A DNA stretch of 64,000 nt from DASREM01 sp035652095 (GTDB taxonomy: Bacteria; Acidobacteriota; Terriglobia; Terriglobales; Acidobacteriaceae). The position numbers and the translations under genes were made by a program. Positions 16,641 through 32,238 of the stretch are shown here, piece after piece. The DNA lies in contig DASREM010000013.1 in the NCBI GenBank assembly GCA_035652095.1, positions 248,001 to 312,000 of the forward strand, read 5' to 3'. Numbering within the stretch: the stretch's first letter is position 1; the number at the start of each line of letters is the position of its first letter. The notes under the pieces are model-generated. The model was not told the DNA's origin. It searched no databases and saw nothing but the letters and a program-made list of their open reading frames with translations.

Positions 16641-19433
16641 GTGAAGCGCACTCTGGGAATTCTTGCGAGCGTACTGATTGCAATGGTGACCCTGCTACTG
16701 GCGAAGCAACCTGCCAAGACGGACCAGGTCGGCCTGCCCACCACCAAGATATTGCGCAAGCCATCCCCAGGGCGCTTGGGCCCGGTGAATAGTTTTCCGG
16801 TCACCATTGCGTTGAGTCCGGACGGACGCTTCGCGGCCCTGTTGAGTTTCGGCTACGGCACGCAAAAATCGCAAGCCCATCAATCCATCGCAGTATTGGA
16901 TTTGAGGAACAACCAGATTACGGATTTTCCTGATGAGCGATTGGCGGAGAGCGCGAAGCAGACCTACTTCCTAGGATTGGCGTTCAGCGGAGACGGCAAG
17001 CATCTCTATGCCTCGATGTCTTCCATCACCGATCCCACCGGAGGACAGAAGAACGATACTGGGAACGGGATCGCGGTGTACTCGTTCAGCGAGGGGAAAG
17101 TCGCTCCGGAACGGTTCATCAAAGTTCCCCTGCAACCGCTTCCGGCCGGACACAAAGTTGCGTGGGGCCTGCGGGAAGTGCCGGCCGGAACGGCCATTCC
17201 ATACCCCGCGGGACTTGCCGTAGTGAACCAGCAGGGAAGAGAGCAATTGCTGGTTGCGAACAATCTTTCCGACAACGTCATCCTTCTCGACCCGGAGAAT
17301 GGAAACACCCTGGAGTCCTTCGATCTGAGCACGCATGCGATTGTGCCGTCTTCTTTTCCTTACACGGTTGTAGCGACTCGCGACGGCAGGCGTGCCTGGT
17401 GCAGCTTGTGGAACCGCTCGCGGGTGGTGGAGTTGGATCTCTCGTCCGGGAAGGTAAGCCGATCCATCCCGCTAATGGAGCCGACTCAGGTCACCGCTCC
17501 AGGCTCACATCCGACGGCCATGTTGTTGAGTCCGGATGAGTCGAAGTTGTACGTGGCCCTCTCCAATGCGGACGCTGTGGCCGTCGTAGATACCGCATCG
17601 GGCAAACTCATCCAGACGCTGTCCACCAGGATGCCGGCTCAGAAATTTGCGGGCGGTTATCCCATTGCGCTCTCGCAATCTGCCGATGGAGCAAAACTCT
17701 ACGTCGCCGACGCTTCGCTGAACGCGGTGGCCGTGTTCGAGACAGGCGGTTCAACGGAGAATGCTCGTGGCTTCATTCCCACTGACTGGTATCCCAGCGC
17801 GCTGGCTGTGTCGGGCGATGATTTGCTGCTTGCGACGGCCAAAGGAGAAGGGTCGGGACCAAACAATGGGATCAGTGAACTGAAAGTGGAGCGCCGTCAC
17901 CGGGACCATCCCTACATTCCAACACTTTTGTACGGGTCCATCGCCCGTATCAATTTAGCGGACGCGGAGAAACACCTGGCCGAACTCACAGAGAAGGCCG
18001 AGACTGCCAACCTGTTGAAGAGTGATTCTGGCAAACTCAAATTTCGCGGCGGAGCCAATCCCATTCGGCACGTTATTTATGTCATCAAGGAGAATCGGAC
18101 GTACGACCAGGTGTTTGGGGATATCAGAGCCGGCAACGGCGATCCATCGCTCACGATGTATGGCGCGGACATCACCCCGAACCAACACAAGCTCGCGCTG
18201 CAATTTGGCATCCTGGACGACTTCTATGACAGCGGTGAGGTCTCCGGCAATGGTCATGAGTGGACCAACGCGGCGATCACCAGCGACTACAACGAAAAGA
18301 CCTGGCAGATCGGTTACCGCGGGCAAGAGAGGACCTACGATTTTCAAGGCACGATCGCGGATGAATTTCCTTCGGACCATGGCGAGCCCAACGTCGATGC
18401 CCCAGCAACTGGCTACATCTGGGACAACATGGCGCGAAACGGAATTACCTACCGCGACTATGGCGAGTTCGTAAGCACAGCCTGGTGCACGCCGGGAGAG
18501 GAGGAACCCATGCCTCCACAGGAAGGCACGACTTCGCCGTTAACCGCGCAATGCTCGCGGGAGGTGATTCGCAAGGGAGAGCCTCTGCCGGACAATGTGG
18601 GAGATCCACATGGGTCAGCGAGTCCTTATCCCTGGGCTGTGCCGGTGATGAGACTCGTCCGACCTAACATGGCGGTATTGAAAGACCACTTCGATCCGCG
18701 TTATCCGGACTTCAACACCGAGTACCCGGATCAGCTGCGTGCGGACGAATTCCTGAATGAGTTTGCCCAGTTTGTGAAAGCGAAGCAGGAAGGAAAAGGG
18801 ACCGAACTGCCGGGCTTCATCACGCTCTATTTGCCGGATGATCACACCAGCGGAACGCGTCCGGGCAGGGCGAAACCTGCGGCTGCCGTGGCCGACAACG
18901 ATCTTGCGCTGGGGCGAGTCGTCGAAGCCGTGTCGCACAGTCCGTACTGGGATGACACGGCAATCTTTGTGCTCGAAGACGATGCGCAAGATGGCGCCGA
19001 CCACGTGGATGCGCATCGTTCGACCGCGCTGGTCATCAGCAAGTACTCGCCCGGCTCAGTGGAGAAGCCCTTCGTGAGCCATAGGTTCTACACCACGGTG
19101 AATATGGTGCACACGATGGAGGCGCTGCTGGGAGTGCCTCCCATGAACCAGAATGACGCGTACGCTCCTATCATGGCGCCGCTGTTTGAAGGAGAAGGGA
19201 AGCAGCCGGCATTCACGGCGGATTGGCGGAACCGGGATAATGGGTTGATCTACCAAACCAATTCACCAAAAGCTCCCGGAGCGGCGCAGTCGTCGAAGAT
19301 GGACTTCTCGCGACCGGATGCGGCGAAAGCGTCGGAACTGAACGCGATCTTGTGGAGAGAGGCGAAGGGGAGCAGGCCGATACCGGCAGTGAAACACGGC
19401 GTGTTTCCACAGAAGGGGAAGATTGGCGACTAA
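16641..19433 (+). CDS. Secreted beta-propeller phosphoesterase (PF04185-like)
   Basis: A 930-residue exported protein. It has a signal peptide (VKRTLGILASVLIAMVTLLL), then YVTN/WD-like propeller blades over about residues 60-370 (for example IALSPDGRFAALLSF, LLLSPDESKLYVALSNADAV). The C-terminal catalytic domain starts near residue 477: HVIYVIKENRTYDQVFGDI, FYDSGEVSGNGHEWTNAA and FVLEDDAQDGADHVDAHRS give the metal-binding Asp/His pattern of the phosphoesterase/phospholipase C family. Start is GTG 16641 with GGAGG just upstream; earlier in-frame starts would fall in or before the phoU terminator. Beside the pst operon it probably frees phosphate from organic phosphates or phospholipids; the exact substrate is unknown. 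Confidence 0.8.
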   Translation: MKRTLGILASVLIAMVTLLLAKQPAKTDQVGLPTTKILRKPSPGRLGPVNSFPVTIALSPDGRFAALLSFGYGTQKSQAHQSIAVLDLRNNQITDFPDERLAESAKQTYFLGLAFSGDGKHLYASMSSITDPTGGQKNDTGNGIAVYSFSEGKVAPERFIKVPLQPLPAGHKVAWGLREVPAGTAIPYPAGLAVVNQQGREQLLVANNLSDNVILLDPENGNTLESFDLSTHAIVPSSFPYTVVATRDGRRAWCSLWNRSRVVELDLSSGKVSRSIPLMEPTQVTAPGSHPTAMLLSPDESKLYVALSNADAVAVVDTASGKLIQTLSTRMPAQKFAGGYPIALSQSADGAKLYVADASLNAVAVFETGGSTENARGFIPTDWYPSALAVSGDDLLLATAKGEGSGPNNGISELKVERRHRDHPYIPTLLYGSIARINLADAEKHLAELTEKAETANLLKSDSGKLKFRGGANPIRHVIYVIKENRTYDQVFGDIRAGNGDPSLTMYGADITPNQHKLALQFGILDDFYDSGEVSGNGHEWTNAAITSDYNEKTWQIGYRGQERTYDFQGTIADEFPSDHGEPNVDAPATGYIWDNMARNGITYRDYGEFVSTAWCTPGEEEPMPPQEGTTSPLTAQCSREVIRKGEPLPDNVGDPHGSASPYPWAVPVMRLVRPNMAVLKDHFDPRYPDFNTEYPDQLRADEFLNEFAQFVKAKQEGKGTELPGFITLYLPDDHTSGTRPGRAKPAAAVADNDLALGRVVEAVSHSPYWDDTAIFVLEDDAQDGADHVDAHRSTALVISKYSPGSVEKPFVSHRFYTTVNMVHTMEALLGVPPMNQNDAYAPIMAPLFEGEGKQPAFTADWRNRDNGLIYQTNSPKAPGAAQSSKMDFSRPDAAKASELNAILWREAKGSRPIPAVKHGVFPQKGKIGD

Positions 19434-19524
19434 GTTGCCGACACGTCGAGAGCGCCCGATCCACAGCTGACTAGGGGTGCTTGGCGTCTCGGCGGTGCTG
19501 ACCGGCAGGTTGCCGGAGATACTG

Positions 19525-20517
19525 TCATTTCGCGGAGGCGGTCTGCGCTCCTTCGTCGGCGAATGAAAACGCCAGTGCGACGTTGGGGAATTCCTGGCCT
19601 GCTACTTCCACGTAAGGGTAGACGAAGTAGTTCAGCGGCTTGCCCGCTTGCCTGGGGCTGAGTTCGAGATCGCGTCCCATCGTGAATTGGATTCGATTGG
19701 CATCGTGTGCCCCGAAAAAGTAGTCCTTCTTTTCCTGGTGTTTCCAGGCCTCAGAAATATCGATTGGGACCCAGCCCGTCCTGGGCTCGAAAAATTCCGC
19801 CCAACAATGGTAGCCGGCAATTTCCCCGGAATGCTTGTCGGCCGGCAGCGGGAAACCGATTTCGAAGCGCGACGGAATTTGCTGCGAGCGCGCCATCGCA
19901 ATGAACAGGGAATGGAAGTCGGTGCAGTTCCCCTTCTTCGCGTCGCACGCGTAGAGAACGTCGCCGCGGCCCCAGCCGGTGCCGGTTTTGTCGTACTTCA
20001 TGGTGGCGAAGACGTAATCGTAGATTGCGCGCGCCTTGTCGAGATCGGTGGTCTTGCCAGCGGTAACCTTTGCGGCGAGTTCCGCCGGCAGACCCGTAGT
20101 CGGAACCAGGGTGTCAGGGGCGAGATCCTGCTTTTTCTCGCGAGGATTCAGCGAGACTGAGGTCAAGTGCGGCACGGCTGTCCCCAGGGTAAAGCGTTCG
20201 CGTCGAACCACGTCATAGACGACGTCAAAGTGAAGCTCGGCAGCGTTGGCCTTCTTCGCTTCGGCGTAGAACATTTCATTGCCGAATCTGGATTCGTGCG
20301 TCTTCTTTAAGGGGAGATCTCCGGTTGCGGAGACAACCTTCACTTCCTGGAAAGAGTCGGTGTGGGCCTGCGGAATCCAAATACGGACGGGCTGGCCTTT
20401 GGAAATATTCCTGACCGTGAAGGTGTAGTGAAACGTAAAGTGCCGTGCTTCCTGGGCCGCGGAACATGCAAAAACCAACAGCACAAAGAAAGAAGAAAAC
20501 AGAAATCTCCGTAACAC
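19525..20517 (-). CDS. Secreted transglutaminase-like cysteine protease fold protein
   Basis: A 330-residue protein with a signal peptide (LRRFLFSSFFVLLVFACSA; the Cys could also be a lipid site). After a beta-rich N-terminal domain, the transglutaminase core carries the full triad: Cys198 in KKGNCTDFHSLF, His237 in GYHCWAEFF and Asp253 in GWVPIDISEA. Such periplasmic proteins act as transglutaminases, peptidases or peptide N-glycanase-like enzymes; the substrate cannot be told. GTG 20517 is preferred because GGAAGG lies just upstream; the longer frame needs a TTG. It stands alone, convergent with the phosphoesterase. Confidence 0.8.
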   Translation of the reverse strand: MLRRFLFSSFFVLLVFACSAAQEARHFTFHYTFTVRNISKGQPVRIWIPQAHTDSFQEVKVVSATGDLPLKKTHESRFGNEMFYAEAKKANAAELHFDVVYDVVRRERFTLGTAVPHLTSVSLNPREKKQDLAPDTLVPTTGLPAELAAKVTAGKTTDLDKARAIYDYVFATMKYDKTGTGWGRGDVLYACDAKKGNCTDFHSLFIAMARSQQIPSRFEIGFPLPADKHSGEIAGYHCWAEFFEPRTGWVPIDISEAWKHQEKKDYFFGAHDANRIQFTMGRDLELSPRQAGKPLNYFVYPYVEVAGQEFPNVALAFSFADEGAQTASAK

Positions 20518-20746
20518 GAGGCCTTCCTTTCTATTCAATCCAAGGTGTTAGCGACGCACTGCCGTTGCATAAAGCTCGGTCAGGTGCAGCCGCGCGTCAT
20601 GGCAGGCGCATATTTTAGACCAGATCAGGACGAGGATTGTTACAGCAAAGAAAAAACGTCGAGCCGCAGCGTTCATAGAGAGCGGCGCACTCACCCAAGG
20701 AGATCGCGAGGAAATTCTGGCGCAGCGGTTACGTTAGAATTCCCGA

Positions 20747-21679
20747 ATGTCAGTAGCGATTGTTTGCCGCGACCTTCGCAAGACCTACGACGGCAAAGTT
20801 GAAGCTGTCCGCGGTGTGAACCTGGAAATCTCCGCCGGCGAGTGTTTTGGATTACTGGGCCCGAACGGGGCCGGCAAGACCACCACCATTGAAATATTAG
20901 AGGGTCTGCTCGCGCCAACATCGGGTCAAGTTCGGATCCTGGACCAGGCCTGGAGCACGCATCCTCGGGAACTGCGTGAACAACTCGGGGTCTCGCTGCA
21001 GGAGACCCGCCTGTCAGAAAAGCTTACGGTCCGCGAGACAATCAAACTGTTCGCCAGCTTTTACACGCAACCTCGTCCTGCCGAGGAGGTAATTGAAGAG
21101 CTGCAGCTTACCGAAAAAGCAGGCTCCATGGTCGGCAAGCTTTCGGGTGGACAGCGTCAGCGTCTGGCGGTTGCAACGGCGCTGGTGGGAAATCCCAAGA
21201 TCCTGTTTCTCGATGAGCCGACCACCGGACTGGACCCGCAAAGCCGGCGTCAACTCTGGGACTTGATACGGGGATTCCAGAAGCGTGGCGGAACCGTGCT
21301 GCTTACGACGCACTACATGGATGAGGCAGAAAAGCTATGTGACCGGCTGGCCATTGTCGATCATGGACAGGTGATTGCCGAAGGGACTCCATCGGAATTG
21401 ATTGAGAGGCTGGGAGGACACCATGTGCTCGAATTTGCGGTGAGCGGAAACGTTGATGGAGCGGGCCTGGCGGTATGGAAATCGCTGCCGGGGGTTGAAG
21501 CACTGCGCGAAAACGGAGACGTGTTCTCGCTCACAGTCCGTGAACCTCATTTGACGATTCCACCTCTCCTCGAGGCAGTCGAAAAACAGAACCGGCAGTT
21601 GCTGCAGCTTACAACTCGGCAGGCCAGTCTAGAGGATGTCTTCGTCAACTTAACCGGGCGACACTTGAGGGAGGAGTAA
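20747..21679 (+). CDS. ABC-2 type exporter ATP-binding protein
   Basis: A 310-residue ABC ATPase of the CcmA/DrrA/NatA type. Walker A GPNGAGKTT (residues 38-46), signature LSGGQRQR (132-139), Walker B ILFLDEP (152-158) and H-loop LLTTHYMDEAE are complete. A C-terminal extension after residue 230 ends in QASLEDVFVNLTGRHLRE, the hallmark of drug- or lipid-export ATPases with an ABC-2 permease. The permease gene overlaps by one base (TAATG). The substrate cannot be inferred. Confidence 0.92.
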   Translation: MSVAIVCRDLRKTYDGKVEAVRGVNLEISAGECFGLLGPNGAGKTTTIEILEGLLAPTSGQVRILDQAWSTHPRELREQLGVSLQETRLSEKLTVRETIKLFASFYTQPRPAEEVIEELQLTEKAGSMVGKLSGGQRQRLAVATALVGNPKILFLDEPTTGLDPQSRRQLWDLIRGFQKRGGTVLLTTHYMDEAEKLCDRLAIVDHGQVIAEGTPSELIERLGGHHVLEFAVSGNVDGAGLAVWKSLPGVEALRENGDVFSLTVREPHLTIPPLLEAVEKQNRQLLQLTTRQASLEDVFVNLTGRHLREE

Positions 21680-22779
21680 TGGCCGTTACCGAGTCGCGGA
21701 TTGATCCGGAGAAGGTTGTCATTGCAGTGAAGCGGAACCATCGCTGGTCGGGCTATTCGCAGCTGCTGCTGGCCCGGCTTCGCGAGTTGCAACGCGAGCC
21801 CGAGGTGGTGTTCTGGGTGTTTGTGTTTCCGCTGTTGCTGGCGCTGGGGTTGGGAATTGCCTTCCGCAACAAGCCCGCCGACGTAACCGCGGTGGCCGTC
21901 GTGGCCAACGCCAACGCGGACAAGATCGTCGAGATGTTGCATCGGCAACGCCCCTCTATGAAGGTGCAAGTTCTCGGCAACGACGCGGCAAAGCAGGGAT
22001 TCCGGCTGGGAAAATACGACCTTGTAGTCGAGCCAGGTGGAGACGGCAGCGTGCAGTACGATTACGATCCGGCGCGAACCGAAAGCGTGCTGGCCCGCGA
22101 GCAGGTAGACGACGCGCTGCAGGCAGCATCGGGACGCAAAGACGTGTTGCCGAACAAGAGCGTTGCGTCGAGTGAGCCCGGCTCGCGCTATATCGATTTT
22201 CTGATTCCCGGTTTGTTGGGGATGAACCTGATGAACTCCGGGATGTGGGGAATTGGATTCGCGCTGGTGGACATGCGCCAGCGCAAACTGCTCAAGCGCT
22301 TCGTGGCAACTCCGATGCGGCGGAGTGATTTCCTGATGGCGCTCACCAGCAGCCGCCTGATCCTGATGGTCGTGGAAGTCGGCCTCCTGCTTGCATTCGG
22401 AGTCCTGTTCTTCCACGTGCGGGTGCTCGGGTCGGTATTGAGCATCCTGCTGCTGGGGGCGATCGGTGCAGTATCGTTCGGCGGGATCGGGTTGCTGACG
22501 GCAAGCCGCGCGCAGAAAATAGAAAGCGTCAGCGGGCTGATCAATGTAGTGATGATGCCGATGTGGATCTTCTCCGGCGTATTCTTCTCATATGAACGAT
22601 TCCCGGCGGCCATTCACCCACTCATCCAACTCCTGCCACTCACTGCACTGAATGACGCATTCCGGGCCACTATTCTGCAGGGGCAAAGCCTGGAAGCGCA
22701 GTGGAGCAGATTATTGGTGCTGACTGTGTGGGGCGGGGTTTCATTTCTTCTCGCCTTACGCTGGTTTCGTTGGACTTAG
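21679..22779 (+). CDS. ABC-2 type exporter permease
   Basis: A 366-residue membrane protein with one N-terminal transmembrane segment (FWVFVFPLLLALGLGIAF), a periplasmic domain of about 120 residues with no hydrophobic stretch, and five further segments near the C-terminus (FLIPGLLGMNLMNSGMWGIGF onward), the ABC-2 membrane topology. RQRKLLKRFVATPMRRSDFL is the family coupling loop. It forms a half-transporter pair with the ATPase just upstream. Confidence 0.88.
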   Translation: MAVTESRIDPEKVVIAVKRNHRWSGYSQLLLARLRELQREPEVVFWVFVFPLLLALGLGIAFRNKPADVTAVAVVANANADKIVEMLHRQRPSMKVQVLGNDAAKQGFRLGKYDLVVEPGGDGSVQYDYDPARTESVLAREQVDDALQAASGRKDVLPNKSVASSEPGSRYIDFLIPGLLGMNLMNSGMWGIGFALVDMRQRKLLKRFVATPMRRSDFLMALTSSRLILMVVEVGLLLAFGVLFFHVRVLGSVLSILLLGAIGAVSFGGIGLLTASRAQKIESVSGLINVVMMPMWIFSGVFFSYERFPAAIHPLIQLLPLTALNDAFRATILQGQSLEAQWSRLLVLTVWGGVSFLLALRWFRWT

Positions 22780-23031
22780 GGCAAAGTGGATGAACTACCG
22801 GGAGATATGCAGCTCTGCTTCCATGCTAAGATGGCTGAGCTATTAACAACTCTGCGGTTGCACTGGGGAGTGCATATCGCAAATCCTCCGTTATGTTGGT
22901 TACGGACGGATCGCACCGATTCTGGACCGTTCGTTGGTCCGCTGCGTTCGTTTGCAGCAGTTTAGTTCTCTATTGCTACTTCGCGCCGGGCCGAGCTGTG
23001 TTGCTGGAACGTGTGTAAAGCAGGGGTCAGC

Positions 23032-23823
23032 ATGGAAGCACTCGAACGACAATCTGCGTACCAGGCTTTTCTTGAGCGGCTGAGTTTCACAGCAGAGCGT
23101 GTCCTGATGCTTGACTACGACGGCACCCTGGCTCCCTTCCGGGCCGATCGCGAGGGCGCGTTTCCTTATCCCGAAATACCCGAGCATCTGGCTCGAATCA
23201 TGGCGTGTGGAACCCGCCTGGTGCTGATCAGCGGGCGTCCGGCGAGGGAACTAATGCTCTTGAGCGGGGTGCACCCTCATCCCGAGATCTGGGGAAGTCA
23301 CGGGTTGGAGCGCCTCAGCCGGGATGGAACCTATCAGGCGGCAACCCTGCCGCATGAGCAGGTTACAGGGTTGCAAACCGCCGCCGAGCGTTTAAAAGAC
23401 GCCTTACCTGAAAACTGCATCGAAAAGAAGCCCGGCGGCATAGCTGTTCACTGGAGAGGTTTTACCCCGAAGGATGTGGAAATGATCCGGGCGAAGGTCT
23501 TGGAGCAATGGATGCCTCTGCTGTCGGAGTACCCACTCAACCTGCAGGAGTTTGATGGGGGACTCGAATTACGGATACCGGGGATTAACAAGGGGCGAGC
23601 AGTAAAGACGATTCTTGAGGAATCCGATGCCGGCGCCGCATTCGCCTACCTGGGCGATGACCTCACGGACGAGGATGCTTTCCTGGTTTTGAAAGGAAAA
23701 GGTTTGACCGCTTTAGTTCGACCGGAATACCGGTCCACAAATGCAGACATCTGGTTGCGCCCACCTGAGCAACTGGTGCAGTTCCTTGACGAATGGGTAC
23801 GCGCGTGCGGAGGTCAGGCATGA
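23032..23823 (+). CDS. otsB: Trehalose-6-phosphate phosphatase
   Basis: A 263-residue HAD-superfamily phosphatase. The nucleophile motif LMLDYDGTLAPF (Asp28, Asp30), LVLISGRPARELM (motif II), a Lys in GINKGRAVKTIL and the acidic motif AYLGDDLTDEDAF are those of OtsB. It removes phosphate from trehalose-6-phosphate, the second step of trehalose synthesis. ATG 23032 has AGGGG upstream; a GTG at 23011 is less likely. It precedes otsA and overlaps it by four bases (ATGA), so the two are coupled. Confidence 0.93.
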   Translation: MEALERQSAYQAFLERLSFTAERVLMLDYDGTLAPFRADREGAFPYPEIPEHLARIMACGTRLVLISGRPARELMLLSGVHPHPEIWGSHGLERLSRDGTYQAATLPHEQVTGLQTAAERLKDALPENCIEKKPGGIAVHWRGFTPKDVEMIRAKVLEQWMPLLSEYPLNLQEFDGGLELRIPGINKGRAVKTILEESDAGAAFAYLGDDLTDEDAFLVLKGKGLTALVRPEYRSTNADIWLRPPEQLVQFLDEWVRACGGQA

Positions 23824-25394
23824 GTAACGGCAAAGGAAGACTGATCAACGTTTCCAACCGGCTACCGGTCGCGATCAAGAAACACGCCGGGGGGCCGAGA
23901 GTGGAGCGTAGCTCGGGAGGTTTGGCGTCGGCGCTGGATTCAGCATGGCGACAACATTCCGGCGTTTGGATCGGCTGGGCGGGTACAACCCAGGACCAAC
24001 CGGTGGACCAGTTACTGAACAAGGCTACGCGGCGGCGCTCCTACAGCCTGCAACCGGTGAGCCTGTCGGATGAGGAGATCGCAAAGTTCTATTCCGGCTT
24101 CGCCAACGAGATCATCTGGCCGCTGTTTCACGATATGCAGAGCCGGTGTAACTTCGATCCGGCGTATTGGGAAATTTATCAAAATGTAAACCGCAAGTTT
24201 GCGCGTGCAGTTGCGGACACCGCGCGCGGCGAAGACTTTGTCTGGGTCCACGACTATCACCTTATGATGATGGCGAAATACCTGCGCGAAATGGGAGTGC
24301 GTTCGCGCCTGGGATTCTTCCTGCATATTCCGTTTCCGTCCCCAGACATATTCGAAAAGCTGCCATGGCGGGAGCCGGTTTTGCGAGGGTTGATGCAGTT
24401 CGACATTCTGGGATTTCAAACGGACCGGGATCGTCAGAATTTTGTTGGAGGCGTGGAGAGGATCATTCCCGCCGCGCATATCGAAAAACGACATAACCGC
24501 AACTTGGTCAGCCTGGATGGGCATGTCGCCACGGCTGGGACCTTCGGCATCAGTATTGACTTCGACGAATTCTCAGAACATGCGAACCGGCCCGAGGTGG
24601 CGACGCGAGCGTCGGAAATCCGGCGCGAACTGAACGAGAAAACGCTGGTCCTCGGCATCGATCGCCTGGACTATACCAAGGGCGTACCGGAACGGCTGAA
24701 GGCGTTCCGATTGTTGCTGCAGCGGTTCCCGGAGTTGCGCGGGCAGATCACCCTGGTACAGGTAGTCGTTCCCAGTCGCGAAGATATTCCGCGCTACAAG
24801 GACCTGCGCTCCGATCTCGAGCTACTGGTAAGCCGCATCAACGGCGAGTTCACGCAACCCGGGTGGGTGCCGATCCATTACATGCACCGGAACCTCGGGC
24901 GCGATGAATTACTGGCCTATTATCGGGCTGCGGATGTTGCGCTGATTACGCCGCTGCGGGATGGAATGAACCTTGTCGCGAAGGAATTTTGCGCGGCGCA
25001 GGCGGACGAACGCGGGGTCCTGATTGTCAGCGAATTTGCCGGCGCAAGCCAGGAATTACGGCACGGCGCCATACTGGTAAACCCGAACGATTTTGCGGGC
25101 GTCGCGCAGGCCATCCACGATGCCACCAAAATGTCCGTAGAAGAAAAACGGACCCGGATGCGGTTGCTGCGTGAGATCGTTCGGGACCACAACGTGCAGC
25201 GCTGGGCACATTCATTCCTGCAGGCCGCCAATGCGTTCTCCGAAAACGGGAGCAGGTCGGGCAATAGCGGCAATGGGCAGGTCAAAAACGGCAGTAAAGA
25301 ACGGAATCCCAAGGACACTCCGGGGGTTGCACTGGTAGCCTCGCCGATGCTCAGAAGCCGCTATGGACGCGGACCTCATCAACAGGCAGTTTGA
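23820..25394 (+). CDS. otsA: Trehalose-6-phosphate synthase
   Basis: A 524-residue GT20 glycosyltransferase that joins UDP-glucose and glucose-6-phosphate. It begins NGKGRLINVSNRLPVAIKK and shows FVWVHDYHLMMMAKYLRE, GFFLHIPFPSPDIFEKLPWR, VLGIDRLDYTKGVPERL with the nucleotide-binding Arg/Lys, and LRDGMNLVAKEFCAAQ. The catalytic core ends near residue 475; a further 50 residues are Gly/Asn/Ser-rich and probably disordered, which is unusual but not rare. Together with otsB it makes trehalose, an osmotic and desiccation protectant fitting a soil bacterium. Confidence 0.95.
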   Translation: MSNGKGRLINVSNRLPVAIKKHAGGPRVERSSGGLASALDSAWRQHSGVWIGWAGTTQDQPVDQLLNKATRRRSYSLQPVSLSDEEIAKFYSGFANEIIWPLFHDMQSRCNFDPAYWEIYQNVNRKFARAVADTARGEDFVWVHDYHLMMMAKYLREMGVRSRLGFFLHIPFPSPDIFEKLPWREPVLRGLMQFDILGFQTDRDRQNFVGGVERIIPAAHIEKRHNRNLVSLDGHVATAGTFGISIDFDEFSEHANRPEVATRASEIRRELNEKTLVLGIDRLDYTKGVPERLKAFRLLLQRFPELRGQITLVQVVVPSREDIPRYKDLRSDLELLVSRINGEFTQPGWVPIHYMHRNLGRDELLAYYRAADVALITPLRDGMNLVAKEFCAAQADERGVLIVSEFAGASQELRHGAILVNPNDFAGVAQAIHDATKMSVEEKRTRMRLLREIVRDHNVQRWAHSFLQAANAFSENGSRSGNSGNGQVKNGSKERNPKDTPGVALVASPMLRSRYGRGPHQQAV

Positions 25395-25521
25395 ACGCCG
25401 ACAGCCGGGCCCAATCTTTCGTGGGCGGGAACGCCGCTGGCTATAACACTCTGGGCACTGATTTGCGATCACCTTGCGGGTGCGGGCGCGGGGTGGTAAT
25501 CTCGGCGTGATTGCCTTATGG

Positions 25522-25596
25522 GCGGGAGTAGTTCAGCGGTAGAACGCCAGCTTCCCAAGCTGGATGTCGCCGGTTCGATCCCGGTCTCCCGCTCCA
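25522..25596 (+). tRNA. tRNA-Gly (anticodon CCC)
   Basis: A full cloverleaf can be drawn: acceptor GCGGGAG pairs with CTCCCGC; D-arm GTTCAGCGGTAGAAC; anticodon stem CCAGC/GCTGG around the loop TTCCCAA, giving anticodon CCC; T-arm CCGGTTCGATCCCGG; discriminator T; and an encoded 3' CCA. The 75-nt gene stands alone between otsA and the giant kinase gene, with no integrase or partial tRNA copy nearby. Confidence 0.97.
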
Positions 25597-25883
25597 AAAT
25601 CCTCCTCAAACCTCCGGCTTCGGAATCCCAACACAACTGGAAATGACGCCCTCGAGACTGTCCCCGGCGTACCAGTAAAAGCCGGGTGCCTACAGGAAAT
25701 ACTGTAGAGCGACAAGCTCGGGATCATGTTAAGAATGTTCGGCAAGGTCTCTGATTTCCGCTTCTTATCAGTATTGGAGCATCCCCAGCTTCAAGAAATT
25801 CTGGCTCAGTCAAAGTTCCTGTTGGGAGTCGGGATAGGCTCGGGTTGGGTCCGGAGACCGGTGTCACAAATCGGGAGAGCGCT

Positions 25884-32210
<6,327 letters not shown>

Positions 32211-32238
32211 CAGCGGGAGCTGGCAGAGGGCACTGACT

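Noticed and set aside
21547..22416. 289-codon frame antisense to the ABC-2 permease
   Set aside because: His/Gln-rich composition and full overlap with a clear transporter gene.
25533..25745. Antisense frame running over the tRNA-Gly gene
   Set aside because: Its C-terminal GDRDRTGDIQL-like sequence is the usual false translation of a tRNA reverse strand.
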